Positions 6,011-6,846 of a DNA stretch of 6,846 nucleotides are shown here, piece after piece. A program made the translations under genes and the position numbers. The DNA comes from Clostridiales bacterium UBA7103 (GTDB lineage: Bacteria; Bacillota; Clostridia; Oscillospirales; Oscillospiraceae), in the NCBI GenBank assembly GCA_002493305.1, contig DKYJ01000010.1:18079-24924 (forward strand), given 5' to 3'. The stretch's first letter is position 1. Every line of letters starts with the position of its first letter. Below the pieces are notes generated by a model. That model ran no database searches. It worked only from the letters and a program-made list of their open reading frames with translations, and was not told where the DNA came from.

Positions 6011-6751
6011 TCAGTACCGCATCGCGCGGGAAACAGTGAGGGCGAGGTGCGTTTTCATGCGCTGGACGGCAAGCTCCTCATCACGCAGGGTGATCGCCTG
6101 ATAGATCATCTTGTGCCTATCGAGCATGTTGAGACAGGCGTTCACATCAAGCGCGGAGTAGCGGAAGAAGTGAATAAGTGGCTTTAGGCGCTCATAGCTG
6201 TCGATCAAATAGCGGTTGTGGGAACTGCCTATGATAAGATCATGAAACTGCAGGTCTTTCCTGCCAAGCTCGTATATCAGCCGCTCGGCAAGCTTGGGGT
6301 CGGATATGGCAAAATCCTCATCCCATGCCGAGGAAGTACCTTTATCCAGCAGATCCTTCGTATCCAGCAGATTTTGTTCGATGCGTTTCATCTCCGAGAC
6401 GCGTATGCGGGAACAAGCGAGACGTGTGGCAAGCTGTTCAATGGCTGTGCGAAGATCCAAAAGCGCCATATAGTCGCCGATTTTCATTACATATACAGTA
6501 TAGCCCTGAGCGCCTTTGGAGAGAAAACCCTCCTGCTCAAGTCGGGCCAGCGCCTCGCGCACGGGACTGCGGCTCATCTCCAGCTCCTCGGCAATCTGCT
6601 CCTGATTGAGTTTCTGGCCGGGCTTGAGCCGATGCTCGACTATATCATCCCGCACAAGACGGTACACAAGATCGGTGTTTGAAATAAAAGGGTTCTTATT
6701 TTGCAGCTTCAAAAGCTCTTCTTTATTTATACTGCTTTTACCGTGCGTCAT
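6011..6751 (-). CDS. GntR/FadR-family transcriptional regulator (FCD ligand domain)
   Basis: This 246-aa DNA-binding protein has an N-terminal winged helix-turn-helix at about 24-90; the recognition helix region SRSPVREALARLEQEGFL (60-77) is the GntR hallmark. An all-helical FCD effector domain follows at about 96-240. Likely metal/ligand residues of the FCD pocket are Asp166 and His170 (DLQFH), His213 and His235, with family-like spacing. FCD regulators typically sense small organic acids, so a 2-hydroxy-, 2-oxo- or branched-chain acid from the adjacent pathway is a reasonable but unproven effector. The ATG at 6751 is chosen because an AAAAGGAG site lies 11 bases upstream. A longer frame would begin at a TTG that is part of the gene's own -35 box. 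It is encoded just upstream of the buk operon, same strand, with a terminator in between. Confidence 0.93.
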   Translation of the reverse strand: MTHGKSSINKEELLKLQNKNPFISNTDLVYRLVRDDIVEHRLKPGQKLNQEQIAEELEMSRSPVREALARLEQEGFLSKGAQGYTVYVMKIGDYMALLDLRTAIEQLATRLACSRIRVSEMKRIEQNLLDTKDLLDKGTSSAWDEDFAISDPKLAERLIYELGRKDLQFHDLIIGSSHNRYLIDSYERLKPLIHFFRYSALDVNACLNMLDRHKMIYQAITLRDEELAVQRMKTHLALTVSRAMRY

Positions 6752-6788
6752 GGCTGGTGCCGCTCCTTTTTGATCTGAGGCTTTTTTA

Positions 6789-6801
6789 TGTATAATATAC
6801 A
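6789..6801. promoter_or_regulatory. Candidate operator (13-bp inverted repeat) over the gntR -10 box
   Basis: TGTATA and TATACA flank a single central base, giving a perfect 13-bp palindrome that covers the -10 element. FadR-subfamily GntR proteins often bind short palindromes of TTGTATACAA type, so this is a natural site for autorepression. AT-rich promoter DNA can form such repeats by chance. Confidence 0.5.
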
Positions 6802-6820
6802 CAAATTGCAAACTTGTCAA
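6792..6820 (-). promoter_or_regulatory. Sigma-A-type promoter of gntR
   Basis: On the minus strand a perfect TTGACA (6815-6820) is separated by exactly 17 bases from TATTAT (6792-6797, one mismatch to TATAAT). The predicted start of transcription near 6785 gives a leader of about 33 bases that carries the AAAAGGAG ribosome binding site. This is the strongest promoter match in the window. The remaining bases 6821-6846 hold nothing I recognise. Confidence 0.85.
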
Positions 6821-6846
6821 GAAAGGGGAGTAGTTAAAAACTGTCA

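Noticed and set aside
6752..6820. A 23-residue N-terminal extension of the GntR regulator starting at TTG 6820
   Set aside because: That TTG is the first triplet of the TTGACA -35 box, and the extension covers the promoter and ribosome binding site.
1..6846. CRISPR array, tRNA/rRNA gene, insertion sequence or attachment site
   Set aside because: I saw no regularly spaced direct repeats, cloverleaf or rRNA-like segment, transposase or terminal inverted repeats; the only inverted repeats are local hairpins at gene ends and promoters.

Overview
All eight recognisable genes lie on the minus strand, so they read from right to left. The window looks like a chromosomal piece of an anaerobic, amino-acid- or organic-acid-fermenting member of the Bacillota, probably class Clostridia and possibly a gut Oscillospiraceae-type lineage. 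The reasons are a ferredoxin-dependent 2-oxoacid oxidoreductase, a butyrate-kinase/phosphotransbutyrylase pair, strong AGGAGG-type ribosome binding sites, sigma-A-like promoters and a moderately high G+C content. The lineage is inferred from general character, not from a marker gene.

Right end (5954-6846): a GntR/FadR-type (FCD domain) regulator with its own near-consensus promoter. An inverted repeat overlaps its -10 box, which suggests autoregulation, and a strong intrinsic terminator follows it. Gap 5811-5953: a candidate promoter and a leader of roughly 95 nt with two possible hairpins, leading into the main operon.

Main operon (5810 down to 179), with gaps of 1 to 18 bases: butyrate/branched-chain fatty acid kinase (buk, TTG start), phosphate butyryltransferase (ptb), then a four-subunit 2-oxoacid:ferredoxin oxidoreductase in the order delta (ferredoxin-like), alpha (VorB), beta (TPP-binding), gamma, and finally an Ldh_2/malate-dehydrogenase-family 2-hydroxyacid dehydrogenase. 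One or two intrinsic terminators close the transcript (74-104 and 22-57).

Together the enzymes make a plausible complete route: 2-hydroxyacid -> 2-oxoacid (Ldh_2) -> acyl-CoA + CO2 + reduced ferredoxin (Vor) -> acyl phosphate (Ptb) -> free acid + ATP (Buk). This resembles the bkd branched-chain 2-oxoacid operons of Gram-positives (ptb-buk-bkd), with the lipoamide dehydrogenase complex replaced by a ferredoxin enzyme and a 2-hydroxyacid dehydrogenase added. The reverse, assimilatory direction is also possible. Individual families are well known. The unusual points are the combination, the buk-before-ptb order, a changed active-site motif in the dehydrogenase and the regulatory sites.
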